This document shows, one piece after another, positions 16,545 through 24,411 of a DNA stretch of 64,000 nt (position 1 is its first letter; every line of letters starts with the position of its first letter). Made by a program: the position numbers and the translations under genes. The stretch comes from RYN-133 sp036497285. GTDB taxonomy: Bacteria > Actinomycetota > Actinomycetes > Mycobacteriales > Jatrophihabitantaceae. The notes beneath the pieces are model-generated. The model ran no database searches and was not told the origin of the DNA. It saw only the letters and a program-made list of their open reading frames with translations. The stretch is taken from the NCBI GenBank assembly GCA_036497285.1, contig DASXJR010000031.1:20809-84808 (forward strand). Direction: 5' to 3'.

Positions 16545-17099
16545 GTGGAGTTGATCGCCGCGGCGTCGGCGGAATTCGAGCGCGTCGTACGGCAGCTGCC
16601 GGCCGACTCATGGGATCGGCCGACACCCTCAGATGTCTCGGTCCGCGAGTTGGTCAACCACGTCGTTGTCGGGAACCGCCTCACCGCGATGCTGCTGACG
16701 GGCGTCGATCGCGATGAGGCACGGGAGCTACTCGGCGGTGATCAGCTCGGGGATGACCCGTTCGGTGCGGTGGTTGAGTCAGCACGACACCAAGCACATG
16801 CGTTCGCCGCGACGCCGCCTGGACAGTCCGTTGCCGGCCCGACAGGCGACGTACCTGCGGCCGCGTACCTGCGGTTCCGTCTCGTCGACCTGGTGGTCCA
16901 CGCGTGGGATATTCTGCGTGCCACACGACTCGACGAGACCCTTGACCCGCGAATCGTCGACGGTGTGTTGACTGTGGTCGAGCCGCACTTGGACGAGATG
17001 CTCGCCTTCGGGGCCTATGGCGACGGCCCGAGCGGTACATTGCCTGCCGACGCTTCACCACAGCGTCGACTGCTCGACCGGTTCGGACGACGGCCGTAG
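16545..17099 (+). CDS. TIGR03086/maleylpyruvate isomerase-like DinB-fold protein
   Basis: 184 residues. Resembles the actinobacterial TIGR03086 group (mycothiol-dependent maleylpyruvate isomerase N-terminal fold): VRELVNHVVVGNRLTAMLL and LVDLVVHAWDILRATRLD are typical, with His residues positioned for metal binding. Start GTG at 16545 is chosen because upstream reading passes through the tRNA and because TAGCCT (16532-16537) lies seven bases before it, a leaderless promoter. Its 3' end sequence recurs at 21303. Confidence 0.8.
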   Translation: MELIAAASAEFERVVRQLPADSWDRPTPSDVSVRELVNHVVVGNRLTAMLLTGVDRDEARELLGGDQLGDDPFGAVVESARHQAHAFAATPPGQSVAGPTGDVPAAAYLRFRLVDLVVHAWDILRATRLDETLDPRIVDGVLTVVEPHLDEMLAFGAYGDGPSGTLPADASPQRRLLDRFGRRP

Positions 17100-17126
17100 C
17101 TGTCGTGCTGCGCCTATCCTGGGCGG

Positions 17127-17948
17127 ATGCGGGCCAGCGGGCGGCGTGAACTATGGGACGGCCACGTCCTCCTGATGTATGCGGACGAGCAACAGCGCCG
17201 TACCGGCGTCACAGCGTGGGTACGTCGCGGCCTCGAGACCGACGCGAAGATCGTGTATGTCGAGTCGCCCGATGAACAAGCCTCACGGTCATTGATCCGG
17301 GTATTGCTCGACGAACACATCGACGTGACGTCGGCCGTCAGTCGTCGCCAACTGGAGATCGTCGATCCGGACGTCGGATTGGGCCCCGCGTGGCAGGCGC
17401 AGCTGGTCGATGACGGTCTGGCCGCCGGATATTCCTCGGTGCGCCTGGGCGGGGCGGCCGATACCTCCTGCACGGTGATGTCTCCGTCGGATCATGCCGA
17501 CGCGGAGCGCGCGGCGGACGAGCTGTGCCTGGCGCGGCCTGCGGCGATCCTGTGTCAGTACGCCACCAGCCTGCCCGCCTCGATGCTGCAACGAGCATGT
17601 TCGATGCACACAGCCGGAATCCGCGGGACGACGTTGCAGATCTTCCCGATCCACGACGGCGTCGCCCTGGCCGGGGAAATCGACCTGTCCGATCTGCATA
17701 CCCTGCGGTCGGCCCTGGGGGCGTTCTGTGCGCGCACGACCGAGGCACACCCGAAGTTCGTCATCGACCTCGCCGAGCTGAACTTCCTCGACGTCGCCGG
17801 CGCGCGAGTTCTTGTGTCCGACACGTCGCCCATCCGGGACCAAGGAGTTGTCGTCCAGGTACGCGGTGCCGGGCCGATGATCCATCGACTGCTGCGGCAG
17901 CTCGGCGTGGATCGCATCGACGGCTTCGTTCTCGAGGACCCGTCGTGA
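17127..17948 (+). CDS. MEDS sensory domain-STAS domain regulator
   Basis: 273 residues. Residues about 8-160 form a MEDS (DcmR-like sensory) domain (WDGHVLLMYADE, KIVYVESPDE); residues about 175-270 form a STAS anti-sigma-antagonist domain. In the STAS loop, where a phosphorylatable Ser normally follows Asp (DSSG type), this protein has FLDVAGA, so it should not be switchable by phosphorylation. It is leaderless (TATCCT 17115-17120, ATG at 17127) and overlaps the next gene by four bases, suggesting the two products act together. Confidence 0.85.
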   Translation: MRASGRRELWDGHVLLMYADEQQRRTGVTAWVRRGLETDAKIVYVESPDEQASRSLIRVLLDEHIDVTSAVSRRQLEIVDPDVGLGPAWQAQLVDDGLAAGYSSVRLGGAADTSCTVMSPSDHADAERAADELCLARPAAILCQYATSLPASMLQRACSMHTAGIRGTTLQIFPIHDGVALAGEIDLSDLHTLRSALGAFCARTTEAHPKFVIDLAELNFLDVAGARVLVSDTSPIRDQGVVVQVRGAGPMIHRLLRQLGVDRIDGFVLEDPS

Positions 17949-18895
17949 ACGAGACGAACGCCGGCGTGCATGGCTGCTACACCCACCAACTGCTGATCCA
18001 CGACACTGACGACGCGCTGGTGGCCGGCACCGCTGCGTTCGTCGAGCTAGGCCTTAGCTGCGGCGGACGAGTACTCGTGCACAGCTGCGAGGATCGTGTG
18101 GCCCTGCTGCGCGCAGCACTCGGAACTCACCGTCGGCTGGACTACGGGTTCGACCGCGACCTGTACGTATCGCCGATGAGCACGCTGTTCAAATACGAGC
18201 GCGAGCTCGCGCGAGGTCCGCACGCGAGCGGCCTGTGGGTCACCGGCACGGTTCCCTTCGGGTCCGACCACAGTGCTCACCCGGCCTGGACCAGATACGA
18301 ATCGCTCGTCAACGAGGTGCTCGGACCGTACCCGTTCCACGCCCTGTGCACCTACGACACCCGTGCGCTACCTGCTGCTGTCGTCGGCGCGGCACGTGCC
18401 ACTCACCCGTGCATCAGCAACGGGGTCCGGCAGGATGACAATCCCGGCTACATGCAACCGGTCGACTTTATGACCGACCCACGAGCCGGGTCCCCGTCGC
18501 CGCCGACGTCACCACCGCTTGCAGTCATAACCGTCAACCACACCCGTGATCTACGGCTGGCGCGACATCTGATCGCAGAAGTCGCCGACGCCGCCAGCGT
18601 CGTGGACCGCGACAACATCGAAGGATTCGTCACTGCCGTAAACGAAGTCCTCGCCAACGGTCTCCGGCACGGGCGTCCGCCGGTCGAACTCAAGGTGTGG
18701 GTGGACACTGCACAACTGACGTGCCTGGTCACGGACAACGGCCCGGGTATCGCCAATCCGCTCACCGGCTACCGATCGCCCGGCGCCTCAGTCGACTCCA
18801 GTCGAGGTCTCTGGCTGGCCAGACAACTGTGTGACGAGCTGATCATCCGCAACACCGACGACGGGCGCTGCAGCGTGCTCATGACCATCGCCTGA
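17945..18895 (+). CDS. MEDS sensory domain-GHKL ATPase (RsbW-like anti-sigma kinase)
   Basis: 316 residues. The N-terminal MEDS domain (CYTHQLLIHDTDD, GRVLVHSCED) is followed by a proline-rich linker and a HATPase_c domain with an intact N box (AVNEVLANGLRHG), G1 box (VTDNGPGI) and G2 glycine (SRGLWLARQL). Such ATPases act as anti-sigma factors or kinases of STAS proteins. The GTG start overlaps the preceding stop (GTGA), which decides it over a longer frame. Likely partner: the MEDS-STAS protein just upstream. Confidence 0.85.
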   Translation: MNETNAGVHGCYTHQLLIHDTDDALVAGTAAFVELGLSCGGRVLVHSCEDRVALLRAALGTHRRLDYGFDRDLYVSPMSTLFKYERELARGPHASGLWVTGTVPFGSDHSAHPAWTRYESLVNEVLGPYPFHALCTYDTRALPAAVVGAARATHPCISNGVRQDDNPGYMQPVDFMTDPRAGSPSPPTSPPLAVITVNHTRDLRLARHLIAEVADAASVVDRDNIEGFVTAVNEVLANGLRHGRPPVELKVWVDTAQLTCLVTDNGPGIANPLTGYRSPGASVDSSRGLWLARQLCDELIIRNTDDGRCSVLMTIA

Positions 18896-18967
18896 CGAGC
18901 ACCCGTACCTGGCCGTCACGAATCCGGTCGCATCCGCCGCACCCCACGTCGCAACTTCGACGGCCCC

Positions 18968-19013
18968 TTGACGCAATCAGATGGTTGCAATAATGTCGCA
19001 ATCAAATGGTTGC
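18968..19013 (+). promoter_or_regulatory. ArsR-controlled promoter with two palindromic operators
   Basis: A clear -35 TTGACG (18968-18973), 17-bp spacer and -10 TAATGT (18991-18996). Two 16-bp near-identical palindromes, GCAATCAGATGGTTGC (18973-18988) and GCAATCAAATGGTTGC (18998-19013), lie in the spacer and across the expected start site, 25 bases centre to centre. The ArsR protein encoded in the operon is the obvious ligand-responsive repressor. Confidence 0.85.
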
Positions 19014-19030
19014 TACTTATCGGAGGAGTC

Positions 19031-19462
19031 ATGGGATTTCCTGATCGCATCGAGCGGACCGTCGAGATCGCTCATCCCCCAGCCGCGGTGTGGGCGGCGC
19101 TCACCACAGCTGAAGGTCTCGCGGCGTGGTTCGGCGACCGAGCAACGATCGACCTGCGGCCCGGCGGGTCGGCGCAGATGACGTGGAAGCAGGGGCACAT
19201 CGCCGAGATGCGTGTCGAACGAGTCGAGGAGCCGAGCGTGTTCGGTTACACCTGGCACATCTTCGGCCTCCCCGAGGACGACCCGCGCCGCACCTATGTC
19301 GAATTCACGCTCGAACCCCTCGACAGCGGCACGCGCCTCACAGTCGTCGAGACCGGCTTCGCGCAGTTGTCGCCCGATACCCACAGCCAGGCCTACGACG
19401 GCAACACGAGCGGGTGGGCGAGCGAACTGGGCGAGCTCGTCAGCTACCTCGATGCCGCCTGA
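19031..19462 (+). CDS. SRPBCC (AHSA1-like) domain protein
   Basis: 143 residues of the START/Bet v1 fold, AHSA1 type (IAHPPAAVWAALTTAEGLAAWF at the start region; the pocket helix near the end is GWASELGELVSYL). Such proteins usually accompany an ArsR regulator, as here. The ATG follows a GGAGGAG ribosome site. Ligand and role unknown; small hydrophobic molecule binding is likely. Confidence 0.85.
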   Translation: MGFPDRIERTVEIAHPPAAVWAALTTAEGLAAWFGDRATIDLRPGGSAQMTWKQGHIAEMRVERVEEPSVFGYTWHIFGLPEDDPRRTYVEFTLEPLDSGTRLTVVETGFAQLSPDTHSQAYDGNTSGWASELGELVSYLDAA

Positions 19463-19829
19463 CATCGAAGCGATCGCCGAACAGGTCTTCGCGGCGTTGG
19501 CCGACCCGACTCGTCGCACGATCCTCGCTGCGCTCGCGTCGGATGGTCCGGCGACGGCCACCGACTTGGCAGATCGGCTTCCGGTGACGCGGCAGGCAAT
19601 CGCGAAGCACCTGTTCCTGCTCGCAGACGCCGGCCTGGTGACGGCTGAGCACGGAGAACGACGCCGGGTGCGGTACCGACTGCGCTCGGAACCGATGCGA
19701 GTCGCGCAGCAGTTTCTCGCCGCGATGGCCAACGACTGGGACGCCCGCCTCGACGCGTTGACGCAGCACCTCAATCGCTCCAGGCGCACAAGCACGAATC
19801 GAATCGCAGGGACGAATCGCCATGATTGA
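19452..19829 (+). CDS. ArsR-family repressor (AHSA1-associated type)
   Basis: 125 residues; winged helix with ALADPTRRTILAAL and DRLPVTRQAIAKHLFLL, typical of ArsR regulators paired with AHSA1-like proteins. No metal-binding Cys pair is visible, so it is probably not a metalloregulator. Its ATG overlaps the SRPBCC gene by 11 bases. It should repress its own operon through the twin palindromes at 18973 and 18998. Confidence 0.88.
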   Translation: MPPDIEAIAEQVFAALADPTRRTILAALASDGPATATDLADRLPVTRQAIAKHLFLLADAGLVTAEHGERRRVRYRLRSEPMRVAQQFLAAMANDWDARLDALTQHLNRSRRTSTNRIAGTNRHD

Positions 19830-20499
19830 TCATCGACTTGCAGCACCGTCGACACCGATGACGAGGAGCAGTGCGATCGCGGCAGTCGCAACCCTCGCCC
19901 TCGCCACAGGGTGTTGGGTCGTCGCGCTGCGTCAGATGCGCGGCATGGACATGGGCGTTGCCACCGACCTGGGCTCGTTCGGCGTCTTCGTCGCGGTATG
20001 GGTACCGATGATGGCGGCGATGATGCTGCCGGGTGCGGTGCCGACAGTGATGCGGCGCGCCTGGTCGATGAGCGCCGCACGAAGCCTCCCGCTGTTCGTC
20101 GTCACGTACGTAGCTGTGTGGGCAGTCGTCGGCATCGCGGTGTACCTGCTGTACCGCCCGCACGGCACAGCCGCGGCCGGCGTCCTCGTCATCGCTACGG
20201 GGGTCTACGAACTGACCCCACTGAAGACGCGCTGTCGCCGCCGTTGCCGACAAGCGTTCGGCTCTGGAGAGTTCTCGCTCGCCTGCGTCGGTTCGAGCAT
20301 CGGGATGATGGTGGCTTTGGTTGCGCTGGGCTCCATGAGTGTGATGTGGATGGTGATCATCGCCCTCGTCGTGTCCGCTCAAAAGATCTTGCCGGCGCAA
20401 CGCGTCGTGGACGTGCCGTTCGCGTTCGCGATTGTCGCGCTCGGCGTCCTCATTCTCGCGACACCAGCGTCGATTCCCGGCCTGGTGCCATCCATGTGA
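19822..20499 (+). CDS. DUF2182 multi-pass membrane protein
   Basis: 225 residues with about six to seven membrane helices. Family blocks are evident: VWVPMMAAMMLPG, YELTPLKTRCRRRCR and MVVALVALGSMSVM-like helices rich in Met. DUF2182 proteins are described as predicted metal-binding membrane proteins; the Met-rich helices fit, but substrate is unknown. It overlaps the arsR-like gene by eight bases. Confidence 0.8.
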   Translation: MIDHRLAAPSTPMTRSSAIAAVATLALATGCWVVALRQMRGMDMGVATDLGSFGVFVAVWVPMMAAMMLPGAVPTVMRRAWSMSAARSLPLFVVTYVAVWAVVGIAVYLLYRPHGTAAAGVLVIATGVYELTPLKTRCRRRCRQAFGSGEFSLACVGSSIGMMVALVALGSMSVMWMVIIALVVSAQKILPAQRVVDVPFAFAIVALGVLILATPASIPGLVPSM

Positions 20500-20525
20500 A
20501 CCGTTGATCACGAAGGAGAACAACC

Positions 20526-21302
20526 ATGGCTACGCATAGAACAGCCACCCGTGAAGATTGGCTCGCCGAGCGGCTCGACCTGTTGGCGGCCGAGAAGGAA
20601 GTGACCCGGCGCGGCGACGAACTCGCACGACGACGCCAAGAGCTGCCTTGGGTTCGCGTCGACAAGGACTACGTCTTCGACACCGACGACGGAGCGGCAT
20701 CGCTGGCCGCGCTGTTCCGAGGGCGTTCACAGCTGCTCGTCTACCACTTCATGTTCGGAGCGGACTACGACGCGGGTTGCCCGGCGTGCTCAGCGATTGC
20801 CGATGGCTTCAACGGATTCGTCGCACATCTTGCCAATCACGATGTGATGCTCTGGGCAGTGTCGCGCGCTTCGATCGCGAAGCTGCAGGCGTACAAGCAG
20901 CGCATGGGATGGGCCTTCCCGTGGGCGTCGTCCGATGACGGGGACTTCAACCTCGACTTCCAAGCCGGCATCACGCCGGCCCAGCAGCAAGCCGGCCGCG
21001 CCGAGTACAACTTCGGCCCGTACGACCTCAGTTCGACGGACGAGTTGGCGGCACAGAAACCGTTCGCTGATTGGGCTGCCACCACCGGCACCGACTGGCA
21101 GACCTACACGCGTGAGACTCCTGGCATGAGCGCGTTCGTACTCGAGGACGGCGTTGTCTATCACACCTACTCGGCCTACGCGCGCGGCTTGGACGGACTC
21201 TGGGGCATGTATCAGTGGCTCGACCGCACGCCGTTCGGGCGCAACGAGTCACGCGATGCGGACCGCCCCCTCAACTGGTTCCGGCGACACGACGAGTACT
21301 GA
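20526..21302 (+). CDS. DUF899 thioredoxin-like family protein
   Basis: 258 residues. Family segments include ELPWVRVDKDYVFDT, YHFMFGADYDAGCPACSAIADGF and FNLDFQ; the GCPAC motif occupies the thioredoxin active-site position. Last gene of the SRPBCC-ArsR-DUF2182-DUF899 operon, with an AAGGAG ribosome site. A redox role is inferred only from the fold. Confidence 0.82.
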   Translation: MATHRTATREDWLAERLDLLAAEKEVTRRGDELARRRQELPWVRVDKDYVFDTDDGAASLAALFRGRSQLLVYHFMFGADYDAGCPACSAIADGFNGFVAHLANHDVMLWAVSRASIAKLQAYKQRMGWAFPWASSDDGDFNLDFQAGITPAQQQAGRAEYNFGPYDLSSTDELAAQKPFADWAATTGTDWQTYTRETPGMSAFVLEDGVVYHTYSAYARGLDGLWGMYQWLDRTPFGRNESRDADRPLNWFRRHDEY

Positions 21303-21385
21303 TCGACTGGTTCGGACGACGGCCATAGCCGCTGTGTGTGGGCGATCGGCTTCAGTCGATGAGACGTGCCATCGACGTGGTTGCC

Positions 21386-21820
21386 TCAATGGTTGCGCGA
21401 TGACGGTTGTTCCGGTTGGAAGCCGGAGCAGAGCAGGTCGAGGGTCTCGATGGCTTTGGTTCCGGTGGCGAAGACGTGCTGTTCCACGATCCGTCCGTCG
21501 TGGGGTGTCGCGGCGGCGGCGACCCGGAGCCGCCACCGCAGATACATCCGGGTGCCGACCTGCCCGATAACGGCGTCGAGAACCTCGAAGATCTCGTGCT
21601 CGCCGAACCAGGTCTCGAACTTGGTCGTGACGGGCGCGGACCCGTTCAGTTCGAACGGTCCCGGTGGGACGACCGCCCGGAACTGGACGTCGGGATGCAG
21701 GCAGTTGTGTAGCGCAGCGAAGTCACGCTGGGTGAGCGCCTGGACGAAGCGTCCGGCTGCGGGCCACAGCGGGTTGTCCTCGAGCGGCGGAATCGGCGGC
21801 ACGGCGACGTTTGTAGTCAT
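21386..21820 (-). CDS. NTF2/SnoaL-like protein
   Basis: 144 residues of the nuclear-transport-factor-2 fold (FVQALTQRDFAALHNCLHPDVQFRAV opening region), a cup fold used by small isomerases, cyclases and binding proteins. The middle includes FGEHEIFEVLDAVIGQVG. No catalytic dyad can be assigned. Upstream lies the HD-GYP regulator gene, 43 bases away and on the same strand. Confidence 0.75.
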   Translation of the reverse strand: MTTNVAVPPIPPLEDNPLWPAAGRFVQALTQRDFAALHNCLHPDVQFRAVVPPGPFELNGSAPVTTKFETWFGEHEIFEVLDAVIGQVGTRMYLRWRLRVAAAATPHDGRIVEQHVFATGTKAIETLDLLCSGFQPEQPSSRNH

Positions 21821-21863
21821 GATTCATTTCTATGGGCCACCATGCAGCGCCGGTATCGGGTGA

Positions 21864-23444
21864 TCACCCGATCTTTGCCTCACCCGGCTGCCCGAACGGC
21901 GTGGATGCGTCGACGAGTCCGCTACGCATCGCGTACATAGCCGCCGCGCCTCGGGTGTTCACACCTGCCTTGGCATATATGTGCTCGATGTGGGTGCCGA
22001 CGGTTCGGCCGGACAGTGTCAGGCGGGTTGCGATCTGCTTGTTGGTCAGACCGCGCACAAGCAGCTGCAGCACTTCGATCTCGCGCGGCGTGAGCCCGGA
22101 GGACGACGCGGGCCGGCGCGGAGACCGGCCCTGCGCTGCGGCGAGCACGGCCGCGACCGCGCCTGCGTCGAGTCGTCCCTCGTCGGCTTCAGCCTTGAGG
22201 GCGGCGGCGGCCGCATCGCTTGAGAGTGCGGGCCGGTACGGGCGGTCCTCGCGCAGGGCTCGGTAGACCAGACTGGCGGCGAGGAGGCGTGCCGGACCGG
22301 GTATCGCGGGACCGGCCGAACCGCGGGGATAGCCGGAACCGTCCATGCGCTCGTGGGCCATCGCGGCGAGCGAGCCGATCGTTGCCAGCCGTCCACAGCG
22401 CCCGAGAATGCGCTCGGTCAGATATGGCACCGTCCTGACTCGTTCCCTCTCGACCGACGTCAGCGGCCCGGCTTTGCTCCAGATCGCCGCCGAGATGCCG
22501 ATCGCGCCCAATCGGGCGACGCACCCGGCGTCGCGGACGAGACCGACGTCGGCGGCCGAACACTGGGCGTTCAACGCTGCCTTCTCAGCCAGGTCCGCGA
22601 GCGCGCGAGAGTGGCCGGTGAACCACGGTGACTTGAGGTCGGCAAGATCGGCGAGGGTCTTGAGCGCTTCGCTCTCCTCTTCGGCCGTCATCGGACGGTC
22701 GAGCAGCGCGCAGCCCTCCATGGCGTCCCGCCAGTTATCGACGCCATCCAACCCGCCGAAAATCTCGGTCGGACGGTCGACACACAGCGCGACCAGATCC
22801 GGATCGAACTGACGGCCGCTGCGGGCGGTGAGCATCGTGAGGGTCGCGTCGATGCCTGCAGTTCGCACGACGACCTCGGCGTCATTTGCGATGTGAGCCA
22901 CCCGCATGACCGGTTCGATTGCCGTCCCCTTCAGCCCGGCCGGTCCGCCTTTGCCGTCCCAGCGCTCCAGCGCCTGTGGTAGCGCTCGTTGGACGTGCGC
23001 AGGTACGCCGAGGCGCGCTGCGACCGCACCGGTCGTCTGGCAATGCGCAGCCATCCCGTTCATCACTTGACGCACGCCGCGCGACATGAACAAGCCGGTC
23101 TCGGCGATGCGCCCACGGCCCGTGCCCGAAGTGTCGAGTTGGCCGAGCATGAACCGCAGCATGGGCAGACCGGCGCGGTCCACGGCGAAGCTCGCTGCCC
23201 GCACGCGGACGTCATCGCCGAACCATCGGGCGAGTTCGTGCGAGTCGGCCACACAGCCGACCCAACTCAGAAGTGAGACGAAGTAGGCAGCTGTGCGTTC
23301 GTCCTCACTCATGCCGGCCGCGGATGCGAGGCGGCCGGCGATCACGGTCTGTCGCAACCCGTGTTCCTGCGGCTGGCCCAGCCCGAGGTCAGTCGCCAGC
23401 GAGAGCGCCGCCACGAGTTCGGCGAGCCGGACACCATCTCCCAT
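21864..23444 (-). CDS. Tandem HD-GYP-like regulator with LuxR output domain
   Basis: 526 residues from the ATG at 23444 (TAGCCT -10 at 23453-23458; upstream in-frame ATGs also exist at 23465 and 23528). Two HD-GYP-like halves are visible: one ending ALERWDGKGGPAGLKG, the second ending AHERMDGSGYPRG. The metal-binding HD of the second half is replaced (ARLGAIG where LHDIGK is expected), so cyclic-di-GMP hydrolysis is doubtful. The C-terminus is a LuxR/GerE helix-turn-helix (LTPREIEVLQLLVRGLTNKQIA). Probably a sensor-transcription factor. Homologues occur in other actinobacteria as far as I recall. Confidence 0.8.
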   Translation of the reverse strand: MGDGVRLAELVAALSLATDLGLGQPQEHGLRQTVIAGRLASAAGMSEDERTAAYFVSLLSWVGCVADSHELARWFGDDVRVRAASFAVDRAGLPMLRFMLGQLDTSGTGRGRIAETGLFMSRGVRQVMNGMAAHCQTTGAVAARLGVPAHVQRALPQALERWDGKGGPAGLKGTAIEPVMRVAHIANDAEVVVRTAGIDATLTMLTARSGRQFDPDLVALCVDRPTEIFGGLDGVDNWRDAMEGCALLDRPMTAEEESEALKTLADLADLKSPWFTGHSRALADLAEKAALNAQCSAADVGLVRDAGCVARLGAIGISAAIWSKAGPLTSVERERVRTVPYLTERILGRCGRLATIGSLAAMAHERMDGSGYPRGSAGPAIPGPARLLAASLVYRALREDRPYRPALSSDAAAAALKAEADEGRLDAGAVAAVLAAAQGRSPRRPASSSGLTPREIEVLQLLVRGLTNKQIATRLTLSGRTVGTHIEHIYAKAGVNTRGAAAMYAMRSGLVDASTPFGQPGEAKIG

Positions 23445-23639
23445 GGCCGGCGAGGCTACGCGCATGCACGCCCCACCGCCTGTCCTTGGACGCCGCGCCT
23501 CCAACTCGGCTGCACAGGTCGACTCCATCGAGGGTCATCTGCCTGGTCGCGGTCGCGGTGATCAGGTATGAGTTCCTCTGAATGAACCACTGCTCGTTCG
23601 GATTCGTTTCCGAAGCATGACCATTCTGGGACCGGCTTC

Positions 23640-24401
23640 GTGAGACAGGACGAGCGTGACCCGTTCGTGGCGGGTCTGCTCCAGGCCAGACACGCGGCGT
23701 ATCCGATCGGCGAGCACGTCGGTCAGGAGTCCTTCATGACAGCCGGCGAGATCCGGCAGCTGGCCGACCGCGCTGGGATCGAAGCGGGCACCTCGGTGCT
23801 TGATCTGTGCTGCGGGATTGCCGGTCCGGGGAGGTTGCTCGTGGCGGAGCGAGGTTGCCGCTACCTGGGTGTGGACTACTCGGCAAGCGCTGTCGAGATC
23901 GCTCGCGTCCTGGCCGGAGACCTGCGGTGCAGCTTCGCGCAAGTTCACCTCCCACCCCTGCCGGACGGTCGTTTCGACGTCGTGCTGTTGTTGGAGACGC
24001 TGCTGGCGTTTCCCGACAAGTGGACCCTGTTCACGGAGGTGGCTCGGGTTCTGGCACCCGGCGGCCGGTTTGCTTTCACGATCGAAGCAGGTCGGCCGCT
24101 GACGACCGGCGAGCAGACGCAGATGCCGGACGCAGATACGGTGAATCTGATCGACTTGCTGGACCTGATGGCCCTGCTCAGTGCTGCTGGGCTCTCGGTG
24201 ACCTGGCAGGAGCAGCGCACCGCGTCGCATCAGCTGATCGCCGCCGCGCTGCTCGAATCGTTTCGCAGACATTCGCTCGAGATCGCCGGGGAAATCGGAG
24301 CGCTCGCACTGAAGGAGTTGATCGCGGCCCACGAGCTGTGGACTGACTGGCTGCACACCGGGCGGGTGCGGAAGTACGCGCTGGTGGCGCAGAAGCTTTG
24401 A
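23640..24401 (+). CDS. Class I SAM-dependent methyltransferase
   Basis: 253 residues from a GTG. Rossmann methyltransferase motif I VLDLCCGIAGPGRLL, acidic ribose-binding residue in YLGVDYS, and motif post-I/II VVLLLETLLAFPD. Resembles small-molecule or lipid methyltransferases of the UbiE/SmtA type. The stop lies 10 bases before the transferase-sulfatase fusion gene, so they are probably co-transcribed. Confidence 0.85.
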   Translation: MRQDERDPFVAGLLQARHAAYPIGEHVGQESFMTAGEIRQLADRAGIEAGTSVLDLCCGIAGPGRLLVAERGCRYLGVDYSASAVEIARVLAGDLRCSFAQVHLPPLPDGRFDVVLLLETLLAFPDKWTLFTEVARVLAPGGRFAFTIEAGRPLTTGEQTQMPDADTVNLIDLLDLMALLSAAGLSVTWQEQRTASHQLIAAALLESFRRHSLEIAGEIGALALKELIAAHELWTDWLHTGRVRKYALVAQKL

Positions 24402-24411
24402 GTCCCGAGGA

